The notes under the pieces: generated by a model | The model's database searches: none | What the model was told of the DNA's origin: nothing | Seen by the model: the letters and a program-made list of their open reading frames with translations, nothing else | NCBI RefSeq assembly: GCF_000186865.1 | Contig: NW_008705569.1 | Span: forward strand, 1,250,054-1,314,053 | DNA: 64,000 bases | Source: Aureococcus anophagefferens | Lineage: Eukaryota; Sar; Pelagophyceae; Pelagomonadales; Pelagomonadaceae | Direction: 5' to 3' | Program-made: the position numbers and the translations under genes | In this document: positions 46,811 to 56,100 of the stretch, piece after piece | Layout of the letters: each line of letters begins with the position of its first letter | Numbering within the stretch: position 1 is the first letter of the stretch

Positions 46811-47884
46811 ATGCCAGCCTTTCACCAGCTGCCGGCGTCGCCGAGCCGCTTCTCGCCGCGGCCCACGCACCACCGGCCGGGCAGCGGGTCGACGAAGCCG
46901 TCGCGGACGTCCATGAACGTGCGCGTGAGCCGCAAGGACTCGCGGGAGTACTTAAGGCTGCACCAGCTCGAGCCCTACTTCGAGGACGCGGCGCGCCAGG
47001 CCCTCGTGCAGGGCGACCGGCCCGCGGAGCGGCTGCGGGCCTACTTCCGGCGCGTGCTCGCGATGCGCCAGGTCGTCGGCCGCGAGTACGCGTACGTGTC
47101 GGCGACGGCGTGGAACCGGCGGAGCTTCATCGCCATCTTCCGCGAGGCCGTGGCGCATCTGCTGGACGACGTCATCACCGTCGGCGACTTCCACCAGCTG
47201 CTCCAGCTGTGCTGCCCGGATTTTCCCCGGACGACGCTCGACGCGATCGTCCACGTGCTCCCGCGGGCCCTCATCAACGACGGCCTCGTGAGCTGCGCGA
47301 CGCTGACGACGGCCTTCGAGGTCCACTGGTTCCACGCCAAGTTCCTGAGCGCCCTGGACCCCTTCTTCCGGAGGGTCGTCGTCATCGACAAGACGACGGG
47401 CGCGGCCGTGCCGTCCGCGCCGCCGCCGCGCGACGGCGCCGACGGCGCCCCGGCGCCCGCGCCGTCGTCGTCGACGGCGCTGCCCGTGGCCGACCTCGCC
47501 GCGGCCGTGACGTACCTCGGCGCGTCGAAGGCGAGCCACCAAGCGCACCCGGCCGCGATCCACTGGCCCGTCGTGGAGCGCGCGCTCGCGGCCGCGGGCT
47601 TCGAGACGGCCGTGTCCTTCCGGCGCCTCTGCCAGTGCCTCATCCAGTCCGAGAGCCTCGCCGCGCGGCTCCACGGCCGCGCGGCGCCGCCGTCGTCGAA
47701 CGCGGACCGCGTCGCCGCGCTCCTCGAGGGCCGCGCCGTGCGCCGGGACAAGGGCGACGACGGCGGCGACAACGCCGGCGAGGGCGACGCCGCGCCGGCG
47801 CCCAAGGCCAAGGACGCGCCCAAGGGCCGCAAGACCGCGCGGAAGAAGGCCGCGGCGCCCGCGCCGCCCGGCGACGACCCCTAA
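46811..47884 (+). CDS. CSTPP1 (C11orf49)-like tubulin polyglutamylase regulator
   Basis: 357 residues from ATG 46811. The conserved block spans about residues 40-200: EYLRLHQLEPYFEDAARQAL, RLRAYFRRVL, YVSATAWNRRSFIAIFREAV, FHQLLQLCCPDFPRTTLDAI and FEVHWFHAKFLSAL. The order and spacing match C11orf49/CSTPP1, where the same block reads Y-A-(10)-YMEDA, FVQATPHNRVSFLRAF and LLQLLCPDFP. That protein links the tubulin polyglutamylase complex to centriolar satellites. The C-terminus is Ala/Lys/Asp-rich and disordered. Its stop codon overlaps that of the convergent sigma factor gene by four bases. Confidence 0.75.
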   Translation: MPAFHQLPASPSRFSPRPTHHRPGSGSTKPSRTSMNVRVSRKDSREYLRLHQLEPYFEDAARQALVQGDRPAERLRAYFRRVLAMRQVVGREYAYVSATAWNRRSFIAIFREAVAHLLDDVITVGDFHQLLQLCCPDFPRTTLDAIVHVLPRALINDGLVSCATLTTAFEVHWFHAKFLSALDPFFRRVVVIDKTTGAAVPSAPPPRDGADGAPAPAPSSSTALPVADLAAAVTYLGASKASHQAHPAAIHWPVVERALAAAGFETAVSFRRLCQCLIQSESLAARLHGRAAPPSSNADRVAALLEGRAVRRDKGDDGGDNAGEGDAAPAPKAKDAPKGRKTARKKAAAPAPPGDDP

Positions 47885-48951
47885 TCCATGTGGCTTAGGA
47901 GCGCGGACCCCTGGGCCGTGCCCCGCAGCTTGCGGAACGCCTTGAGGCAGATCTGGCGCACGGACTCCTTGCCGATGCCGAGCGCGGCCGCACACTCGCG
48001 CGTGCTCCGCTGCGTGCCGTCGTCGAGGCCGTAGCGCAGCCGCACGACGCGCAGCTCGCGGTCGTCTAAAACGGCGGCGAGCGCGTTTGTCAGGTCCGCC
48101 TTGAGGTCGCCGACGGCGCAATCCTCGTCCGCGAGGCAGGCCACAAAGTTCGACTCCGAGTCGCCGCCCGCGGACGCGTCGTACGACACCACGCGGCTCC
48201 CGTGGAGCGCGCTCGCCGCGGCCTCGACGGCCGCCGTCGACGCGCCTAGATCGCGCGCGACCTCCTCGGCCGTCGCGTCGCGGCCCAGGTCGTTCTGGAG
48301 CGCCGAGGAAGACCGCGCGGCACGGAGCCCGAGGTCCGCGACGCGGCTCGGCACCTTGATCATGGCGTCGCCGCGCTTGAGCCAGGCGGAGATCGACGCC
48401 TTGATCCAGGCCGTCGCGTAGGTGCCGAAGCGGATGCCCCGCTCCGGCTCGTACTTCTCGACCGCGCGGATCAGCCCGAGCGTGCCCTCCTGCACCAAAT
48501 CGTCCAGGGCCTCGACGCCGGCGCCCGTGCGCAATCGTTGGTAGCCCCGGGCGATGGACACGACGAGGCCGCCGTTGGCCCGCACCAGAGCGTGCTTCGC
48601 CGCCACGGACTCGCGGCGGACTCTGCCTAAATCCTGGGGCGAGCAGTCCGCGCCGAGCGCGGCCTTGGCCCACTCGTCGGCCGTCGGCGTGCGGCCGAGC
48701 TGCTGGAACAGCGCGTAGCGCTTCGCCTGCAGGGCCTGCTCGCGCTGGGCGATGCCCGCGAGGTGGCCCTCCTCCTCGAGCGTCAAGCGCCGCGGCTGGG
48801 CGTCGAGGCCCGCCAGGGCGGGCATGGCCGACGAAATCGGGACGCGCGTGAAGCTCGAGCTGCTCGACGACACGGAGGCGTGCGGCCGGGCTAGGGCCGC
48901 GGCGGAGGATAGGCAGAGGGCCGCGTAGACCGCCGTCGATCTTCCACGCAT
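47881..48951 (-). CDS. Plastid sigma-70 factor of RNA polymerase
   Basis: 356 residues from ATG 48951. The leader MRGRSTAVYAALCLSSAAAL followed by a Ser-rich stretch fits import into a secondary plastid. Sigma region 2 is clear: DDLVQEGTLGLIRAVEKYEP, FGTYATAWIKASISAWLKRG and IKVPSRV. Region 3 helices follow, and region 4 is VVRLRYGLDDGTQRSTRECA with LGIGKESVRQICLKAFRKLR, the helix-turn-helix that reads the -35 box. It should direct the plastid-encoded bacterial-type polymerase to promoters. Single exon. It diverges from actin with 143 bp between starts. Confidence 0.9.
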   Translation of the reverse strand: MRGRSTAVYAALCLSSAAALARPHASVSSSSSSFTRVPISSAMPALAGLDAQPRRLTLEEEGHLAGIAQREQALQAKRYALFQQLGRTPTADEWAKAALGADCSPQDLGRVRRESVAAKHALVRANGGLVVSIARGYQRLRTGAGVEALDDLVQEGTLGLIRAVEKYEPERGIRFGTYATAWIKASISAWLKRGDAMIKVPSRVADLGLRAARSSSALQNDLGRDATAEEVARDLGASTAAVEAAASALHGSRVVSYDASAGGDSESNFVACLADEDCAVGDLKADLTNALAAVLDDRELRVVRLRYGLDDGTQRSTRECAAALGIGKESVRQICLKAFRKLRGTAQGSALLSHMD

Positions 48952-49094
48952 CGTTCGCCTCTCTAGCTTGATGCTGACTGACGCGGCGTCAGAAATAGAT
49001 CGCGCAGTTAACTTGCCGTTCAAATAAGCCGCGTCGAATCGACTCTCTCAAATCGAGGACCACCAGCAGGCATCGAAGCGCGCCAAAAACAAAC

Positions 49095-50433
49095 ATGTCC
49101 GCCGATGATGAGGATGTCCAGGCGCTCGTGGTCGACAACGGCTCGGGCATGTGCAAGGCCGGCTTCGCCGGCGACGACGCCCCGCGCGCCGTCTTCCCGT
49201 CCATCGTCGGCCGCCCCAAGCACCCCGGGATCATGGTCGGCATGGACCAGAAGGACGCCTACGTCGGCGACGAGGCCCAGTCCAAGCGTGGCGTCCTCAC
49301 GCTCAAGTACCCCATCGAGCACGGCATCGTGACCAACTGGGACGACATGGAGAAGATCTGGCACCACACGTTCTACAACGAGCTCCGCGTCGCCCCCGAG
49401 GAGCACCCCGTGCTCCTCACGGAGGCGCCGCTCAACCCCAAGGCGAACCGCGAGCGCATGACCCAGATCATGTTCGAGACGTTCAACGTCCCGGCCATGT
49501 ACGTCAACATCCAGGCCGTGCTCTCGCTCTACGCGTCCGGCCGCACGACGGGCTGCGTCCTCGACTCCGGCGACGGCGTCTCCCACACCGTCCCCATCTA
49601 CGAGGGCTACGCGCTCCCCCACGCGATCGTGCGCCTCGACCTCGCCGGCCGCGACCTCACGGACTACATGATGAAGATCCTCACGGAGCGCGGCTACTCG
49701 TTCACGACGACGGCCGAGCGCGAGATCGTCCGCGACATCAAGGAGAAGCTCACCTACATCGCTCTCGACTTCGACCAGGAGATGAAGACGGCCGCCGAGT
49801 CGTCGGCCCTCGAGAAGTCCTACGAGCTGCCCGACGGCAACGTCATCGTCATCGGCAACGAGCGCTTCCGCTGCCCCGAGGTGCTCTTCCAGCCCTCGTT
49901 CATCGGCAAGGAGGCGTCCGGCATCCACGACTGCACGTTCCAGTCACAGGGCAGCACAAGAGAGCGAGATTCCCAACTTCAAAGGCTCCGATCTCGGCCG
50001 TTTTCCACTCGTTTTGGCTGATTTTTGGACGAGCGATCATCTCTCGGAACGGTCTCGAAGCGTGGGTGCTGTTTCCGAAACGCGCGCGCGCGGAACACTC
50101 ACGTTGAAGCGACGTTGAATCACCCTTTTCCTGCCCAGGTTCCAGACCATCATGAAGTGCGACGTCGACATCCGCAAGGACCTCTACTGCAACATCGTCC
50201 TCTCCGGCGGCACGACCATGTTCCCGGGCGTCGGCGAACGCATGACCAAGGAGCTCACGGCCCTCGCGCCGTCGACCATGAAGATCAAGGTCGTCGCCCC
50301 CCCGGAGCGCAAGTACTCCGTCTGGATCGGCGGCTCCATCCTCTCGTCCCTCTCGACGTTCCAGTCCATGTGGATCTCCAAGGCCGAGTACGACGAGTCC
50401 GGCCCGGCCATCGTCCACCGCAAGTGCTTCTAG
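49095..50433 (+). CDS. ACT: Actin
   Basis: Exons 49095-49936 and 50139-50433 give 378 residues, the usual length. Conserved motifs are [20 protein letters not shown] (phosphate loop 1), [40 protein letters not shown] (phosphate loop 2), [29 protein letters not shown] and the C-terminus [14 protein letters not shown]. The intron falls in [16 protein letters not shown], where the protein is nearly invariant across eukaryotes, so the junction is fixed independently. It starts with a GT supplied by the target duplication GTTCCAG and ends with the AG of a family A introner. The cytoskeletal role is certain. Confidence 0.98.
49945..50138 (+). mobile_element. Introner family A, copy 5 (intron 49937-50138)
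   Basis: A 194-bp element flanked by GTTCCAGT (49937-49944) and GTTCCAGA (50139-50146). Two extra bases CA precede the usual CAGGGCAG. The left inverted repeat has one change (GGGCAGC). The donor GT is in the duplication. Conserved actin sequence confirms the intron limits. Confidence 0.95.
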
Positions 50434-50531
50434 AGCGCGACATCGGCGCGCACGAGTGCAGTCTTCGGTGATTCCTCGGCGCAGCCCCCCCCCAAGCACA
50501 TCCAGCCTCGATCCAGCTTCAATTCGGCCTC

Positions 50532-50590
50532 GTTCCCGTCGATTCCGTCGCTTCCGTCGCTTCCGTCGCTTCCGCCGATTCCGCCTCGAT
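50532..50590 (+). repeat. 9-bp tandem repeat downstream of actin
   Basis: Five to six copies of a 9-bp unit of the form GCTTCCGTC or GATTCCGCC between the actin stop and the next gene's 3' end. It is preceded by a run of nine C at about 50487-50495. Confidence 0.7.
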
Positions 50591-50633
50591 TTCGTAAATT
50601 CGGCCTCGACCTCCCCACTCACATAAGTGCAGC

Positions 50634-51524
50634 TTAACAGATGACGCAGGCCGTCGACTTGGGTTTCACGGCGAACATCTCCGCCGCGGCGCGCCGGTCC
50701 TCGTCGTCGTCGGTGTGTTCCACCTTCCCTCGACGGGACTGCTCGAGGCCGCGTTTCGCCAGGTCCTTGAACTTGGCGTTCTTGCCCGTCTCCTTTTCCC
50801 CGAGGTGCCCCTTGGACATGTTGAAGGGCACGTAGGCGAGCTGGAGCGAGTGGCCCTGGTCCTCCGCGTAGAATTTGAAGATGTTCGCGCGCGCGTCCTC
50901 CCGGTAGACCATCTCGAGGGCCACGTCCTTGTCCGGCGGCCTCTGGGAGCGCCAGGGGATGCCCGGCAGCGCCGGGTCCTCGTACTGGCCGTGGAGCAAG
51001 ATGCCCGTGAAGATGCCCTTGCCGACCCAGCCCTCCGTCGGCGGGGACCCGTCGACGTTCCAGTGGCCCACGCCCGCCTCGAAGAAGTCGGCGTCGGCGA
51101 ACTTGACGGTGAAGGGCATGCCCCGGTTCGACTGGAGGTGGACGGGGATGGCCGGGTGGCGCGTCTGGCGGAACCGGAGCACCCAGCACCGCTTCCTACC
51201 GTCGTAGCGCATGAACGAGTGCTGGCAGACGTCCCAGACGCAGGAGTCGTGGGTGATCAGCCGCTTCACGTTGTCCTTCCAGGAGTCCACGCTGGGGTTG
51301 ATGCGCATCTTGCGCTTGCGCAGCGCGACGAAGTCGTGCTCCGCGACCGCGCGGTCCTCGCGCTTGTAGTCGAGATTGTAAAAGCTCTTGGGCCAGAACT
51401 TGCCCACGCCGTAGAGGCGCACGGCGGGGATCTCGCGGTCCGGGAGCGGCCGACTCGGCGGCCGCGTGATGCGCTCCGGCTCCAGCGACCGGTTCTTGCC
51501 CGAGGGGCTGGCGAAGCCGCCCAT
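50634..51524 (-). CDS. Conserved-looking protein with N-myristoylation and CaaX-like ends
   Basis: 296 residues from ATG 51524. The N-terminus MGGFASPSGKN has Gly at position 2 and a small residue at 6, compatible with N-myristoylation. The last four residues are CVIC, a CaaX-like box. The body is globular and Trp/Phe-rich: GKFWPKSFYNLDYKRED, DSCVWDVCQHSFMRYDGRKR, FEAGVGHWNVDGSPPTEGWV. I do not recognise the family. If both lipid signals work, the protein would sit on membranes. Confidence 0.55.
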   Translation of the reverse strand: MGGFASPSGKNRSLEPERITRPPSRPLPDREIPAVRLYGVGKFWPKSFYNLDYKREDRAVAEHDFVALRKRKMRINPSVDSWKDNVKRLITHDSCVWDVCQHSFMRYDGRKRCWVLRFRQTRHPAIPVHLQSNRGMPFTVKFADADFFEAGVGHWNVDGSPPTEGWVGKGIFTGILLHGQYEDPALPGIPWRSQRPPDKDVALEMVYREDARANIFKFYAEDQGHSLQLAYVPFNMSKGHLGEKETGKNAKFKDLAKRGLEQSRRGKVEHTDDDEDRRAAAEMFAVKPKSTACVIC

Positions 51525-51815
51525 GAAAGCGTCGGCGGCGCGGACGTCGCCGCCGTGGGGGCGAAACGCGAGCCTCGGGTGTCACGGATGGATCACCGTC
51601 GATCCGCGCGCGGACCGCGGGACCAACGCATGCCGGCGCGCGAGGTTTCGGGCTGGCGGGCGCGACCGCTGCGGTCCATGGGCCTCGTCTGGGCAGCGCG
51701 GCTCCTCGAGAGAGGCATTCCAAGCCGGATTCATAAAAGTGCATAGCAAACTTCACCGTCTCTCCGATTCGTGGGAGGCTGCCCACACAAAGTCGCCTAC
51801 CTCGCAGCCACCGAC

Positions 51816-53094
51816 ATGAGCTTCCGGGACTTTGCGAAGCGGCGCCAGAACGAGGCCGCCGTGCGGGCCAAGGACCCTCGGGCGGCGGACGCGACGACGG
51901 ACCTCGTCGACGGCGGCACCTACGCCGCCGACGGCTTCGGCCGCGAGACCTCGCCCCCCGCCGGACGAGGCCCTCGGCGTCAACCCGCCGGTGAGAGCCC
52001 CGGCGTGGCCCTCGGCCCCGGAGCCCGCGCCGCCGTCGCCCGTGGCGATGCCCGCGCCCGCGGCGATGCCCGCGGTGAAGCCCGCGCCCGCGGCGATGCC
52101 CGCGGCGACGCCCGCGCCCGCGGCGATGCCCGCGGCGAAGCCCGCGCCGCCGCCCGCGCCCGCGCCGCCGCCCGTCGCGGCGCCCGCGCCCGCGCCGCCG
52201 CCGGCCCGGGCGCCCGCGCCCGAGGCGCCCGAGCCCGCGCCGGAGCCGCCCGCGCCGGCGTCGCCGGCGCCCCGCGACTCGGAGCCGGAGGTGACGACGA
52301 CGGACCGCGGCGTCGCCTACCGCGTGCTGCCGACGCGCAAGGGCAAGGGCGGCGGCTTCGCGTCGTTTCTCAAGGAGCGCAAGGCCACGCCGCAGAAGGA
52401 GCCGCCGGTTCCGCCGGCCCCGGAGCCCGCGCCGGCCCCGGCCGCGCCGGCCCCGGTCGTCCGGGCGGCGCCGCCGCCGCCCGCGCCCGCGCCGCCCGCG
52501 CCCGCGCCGCCGCCCGCGGCGACGGCGACGCCGCTCCCGGCGCCGCCGCGGCCGGCGTCGCCGTCGCCGTCGGGGAGCGCGCTCGAGATCCTCGACCTCC
52601 GCGAGGCGCTTCGCGCCGCGGTCGCGCGCGCCGACGCCGTCGAGGCGCGGCGCGACGACGCCGCCGCCGGCGCCGAGGCGCTCGCGGCCGCCGTCGCGCG
52701 CGCCGAGGCCGCGGAGTCGCGGACCGAGAAGCTCGAGGCGCGGCTCGCGCAGGCGCGCGCGGCCGCGGACGCCGAGGCCGCGGCGCGCGCCAAGCTCGAG
52801 GGCGAGGCCGCGGCGCTCAAGCGCGAGGCCGCGGCGCTGGCGGAGGAGCGGGACACGCTCAAGGCCGCGGCGACGCGCGAGCGGTCCGAGTTCGAGGCCT
52901 TCATGGACGGCGAGCGCGACAAGAACGTCGAGCTCGAGGCCCGGCTCAAGGAGGCGCGCGTCGCCGCGGCGCGGAGCCAGGTCGCGGCCCTCGACGACCT
53001 CCACGTCACCCTGCTCCGGCACATGACGGACGCGTCGGCGCAGCTCGACCTCCTCTCTGTCGACACGGACAAGTCCCGCCGCGCCGCGGGCTAG
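51816..53094 (+). CDS. Pro/Ala-rich coiled-coil protein with apparent frame break
   Basis: The start MSFRDFAKRRQNEAAVRAKD at 51816 and the main body (frame of 51832-53094) lie in different frames. The switch falls at a run of six C at 51954-51959; one base fewer there would join RETSPP to DEALGVNPPV. The body has a Pro/Ala/Met tandem repeat (PAPAAMPA, about 52040-52140), a central motif RGVAYRVLPTRKGKGGGFAS, more Pro/Ala repeats and a coiled coil (about the last 160 residues). The break may be an assembly error in the homopolymer or a real variant. Function unknown. Confidence 0.5.
52025..52145 (+). repeat. Pro-Ala-Met coding tandem repeat
   Basis: Repeated units GCCCGCGCCCGCGGCGATGC encode PAPAAM five or so times with small changes. 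Confidence 0.7.
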
Positions 53095-53116
53095 GCGCGG
53101 CGCCTTAATAAGCTTA

Positions 53117-56100
53117 TTAGACGAGGAGGCGCGGCACGGGCGACGCGTCGCCTTCCTCGAGGATGACCTCGTCCTCGTCCACCGGCGCGCCCTCGGCGTC
53201 GCCGCCCTCGTCCGCCGGCGCGCCCTCGGCGTCGCCGCCCTCGTCCACCGGCGCGCCCTCGGCGTCGCCGTCCTCGGCCTTGTTCTCCTCGGCGCCGTCG
53301 CCGTCGATGCCGAGGCTCGCGGCGAGGTCGGCCTTCTCCGGCGCGACCTTGGGCTTGTTCCGGCTCTCCGTGACGGTGCAGATGGGGATGAAGCAGCCCA
53401 CGGTCGTCTCGCGCGTGTCGCGGCGCTTCTTGGCCCACTTCTTCCGGCGCCGCGGCGCGTCGCCGCCCGGCGGCGGCGACCGCGGCGACCGCGGCGGCGA
53501 CCGCGGCGATTCCGGCGACGGGGACCGGCCGCGGTCCGGCGAGCCCCCGTTCTCCGACGACGACGAGCGGCCGCGCGCGCGGCCGCCGCGGAGCTCCATG
53601 CCGCGGATGAGGTCGAGCCCCTCCTCGACCATCTGCATCTCGCGCGTGTTGAACTTCTCGAACTCCGAGAGGAGCGTCTGCGACTGGCGCCGCGCGTGGT
53701 GCTCCTTGTGCTGCGTCTGGCGCGCCATGTCCGCCTCGATGACCGCCTTGTCGTAGGGGTCCGCGAGCGCCGCGACGTGGCCCTCGAGCACCGCGCGGAT
53801 GGGCCCCGGCGGCGGCCGGTCGCGGCACGCGGCCGCCATGGCCTTGAGGAAGTCGGCGCAGCGCCCAAAGTCCTTGGGGTTCGTGCAGAGCAGGTAGTAG
53901 AGCACGGACGACCGGTCCTCCTCGGCGACGGCGTAGTGGAGGCTCCGCGAGGCCTTGTTCGCGATGCACGTGTGCTCCTGGAGCCGCGTGAGGACGGAGA
54001 AGAAGACCTGGCGCTCCACCGTCGTCAGGAAGTGGACGACGAAGTCGATGGCCCCGCCGAAGGATTGGGCGAACTCGCGCCAGAACGTCGCGCGGTGGTC
54101 GCCCGAGTAGACGGACGTCGGGGACGCGTCGTCGACGACGTGGCACATGTGCTCCGCCAAATCGAAGAAGTCGTCGATGTCGCTCGGCGAGCGGTGCGGG
54201 TCCGTGAGGTACTGGCCCAGGGCCCAGGGGTGGAGCGTCGCCGCGAGCTCGCCCGCGGCGACGAGCTTCGCGTACTCGCGGGCCGCCTTCTCCGTCTTGC
54301 CGCCGCCGCCGTGGAGGTGGACGTTGCTGCAGTCCGCGGCGACCTCGGCCACGTACTTCAGCGCCGCGAGCCAGTCCTCGCCGCAGCCCGGCGTGCCGCC
54401 GGCCGCGACCGCGTCCTCCGGCGCGGGGCTCTTGCGCTTGGTGCCGCTGGACCGCGCGTAGCGGCGGAGCACGTGCTTGTTCCGGTTCCGCGCCTGGTGC
54501 TTCGCGTGCTCCTTGATGGCCCGCCCGCCGGCGACGGCGACGAGGGGCCCCGCGCCCGCGTAGCAGAGCGCCGCGTAGACGGTCCGCCAGTCCGCGTCCG
54601 GCTGGAAGACGATGACCGTGCCGCGGCCGCCGTCCTCGAGCAGACCGACGGACGCCGCCGCGAGGGCCAGCAGGTAGAACCAGGCCCAGTTCGCGAGCGA
54701 GTTCAGGCCGCTGGAGATGTGGGGCTGCTTCTCCGCCTCCTCGAGCGCGAAGCGCGCGAAGGCCACGAGGACGAAGCCGAGCTGCACGGGCGCCGGGTTC
54801 ACGTTCGTCGCGCAGAGCGCGACGAGGAAGGCGACGAGCGCGCGCCGCGCGTGCCAGTTGTGGCAGGGGTGGTGGTACGGCGCGACGAGGTAGCCGACGA
54901 GCGCCTGCGTCTCCGAGTCGTGGACGCCCTTCTTCTCCCGGAGCGAGCGCCAGACGCGGACGTAGCCGAGCAGCGGGAGGCCGACGCCGACGACGGCGAC
55001 GATGAACGCCGCGAAGCCGCGCTGCATCGTCCCGTCTTCGCCCATGCAGCGGACGTCGTGGTCCGCCTCGAGGAACGACTCGCCGAAGATCGTGTCGCAG
55101 GGGAGCAACCGCAGCGCCTTGAAGGTGATGACGGCGTGCTGGAGCGTCATGAACGACATCGCCTGCTGGCACGCGTGGTAGAACTCGCCGCCGAGCGCGC
55201 CGTCCTCGAAATCCAAATCCCCCGGCCGGCAGCCCCGCCAGAGGAACTTCCAGACCACGAGGCCGACGTAGCGCGCGAAGCCCCCGGCCGCGAGGAAGAG
55301 CTGGTAACTCAGCGAGTCCGCCGGCGACCAGTCGACCCAGCACGTCGGCGCCAAGACGTCGAGATCGAGGAGCAGGACGTTCAGGAACGTGCCGAAGGGG
55401 TGCATGCTGTCCGGCTTCGGGAACTTGCAGTGCAGGACGATCCCCGCCAACTGCAGGAAGTAGATGATGAGGTTGATCGACGGCACGGTCTCGAGGAACG
55501 AGTGCAGGACGAGGTAGCCGACGAAGAACGCGGCGCTCACGCCCGCCGCGAATACTTTCCGCATGTCCGGCTCGTCGGGGCACGCCTCGGGGTTGTAGTA
55601 GCCGAACTTGTAGTAGCCCGGGCTCGACACGCGCTCGCAGAGCGTGTTCCCGTAGCCCTCGGCGCATTCGTAGCCGACGTCGGCGCAGACGACGTCGCTC
55701 TCGATGACGCCGATCGTGCCCCAGATCATCGACGCCTCGAGGGGCCGGCAGTTTGCGGCATTGACCGCGCAGCGGCCCAGGCCCGGCCGGCACTCGGCCG
55801 TCCGCGTCGGGTCGTCGACGTGGGCCCAGTGGTTCGGCCTCGTCAGCGGCGCGTGGCCGTAGCCGAGGCACGACGCGCCGTCGGGGCAGGGCAGGCAGTC
55901 CACGCCCGGCAGGCCCCAGGTCGCGTGGCGCGACGATCCGCGCACGTAGCTCGCGTTCGCGACCGACGAGTAGTAGCCGAAGAGGCAGACGCACTCGTCG
56001 AGGGCCACGCCCGCGTCGAGCAGGGTCCAGGCGCGCGCGCTGTTCGCCGGGCAGGTCTTGCAGGCCGTCAGCCCGCGCTCGTCGGCGTAGGACGTCTCGC

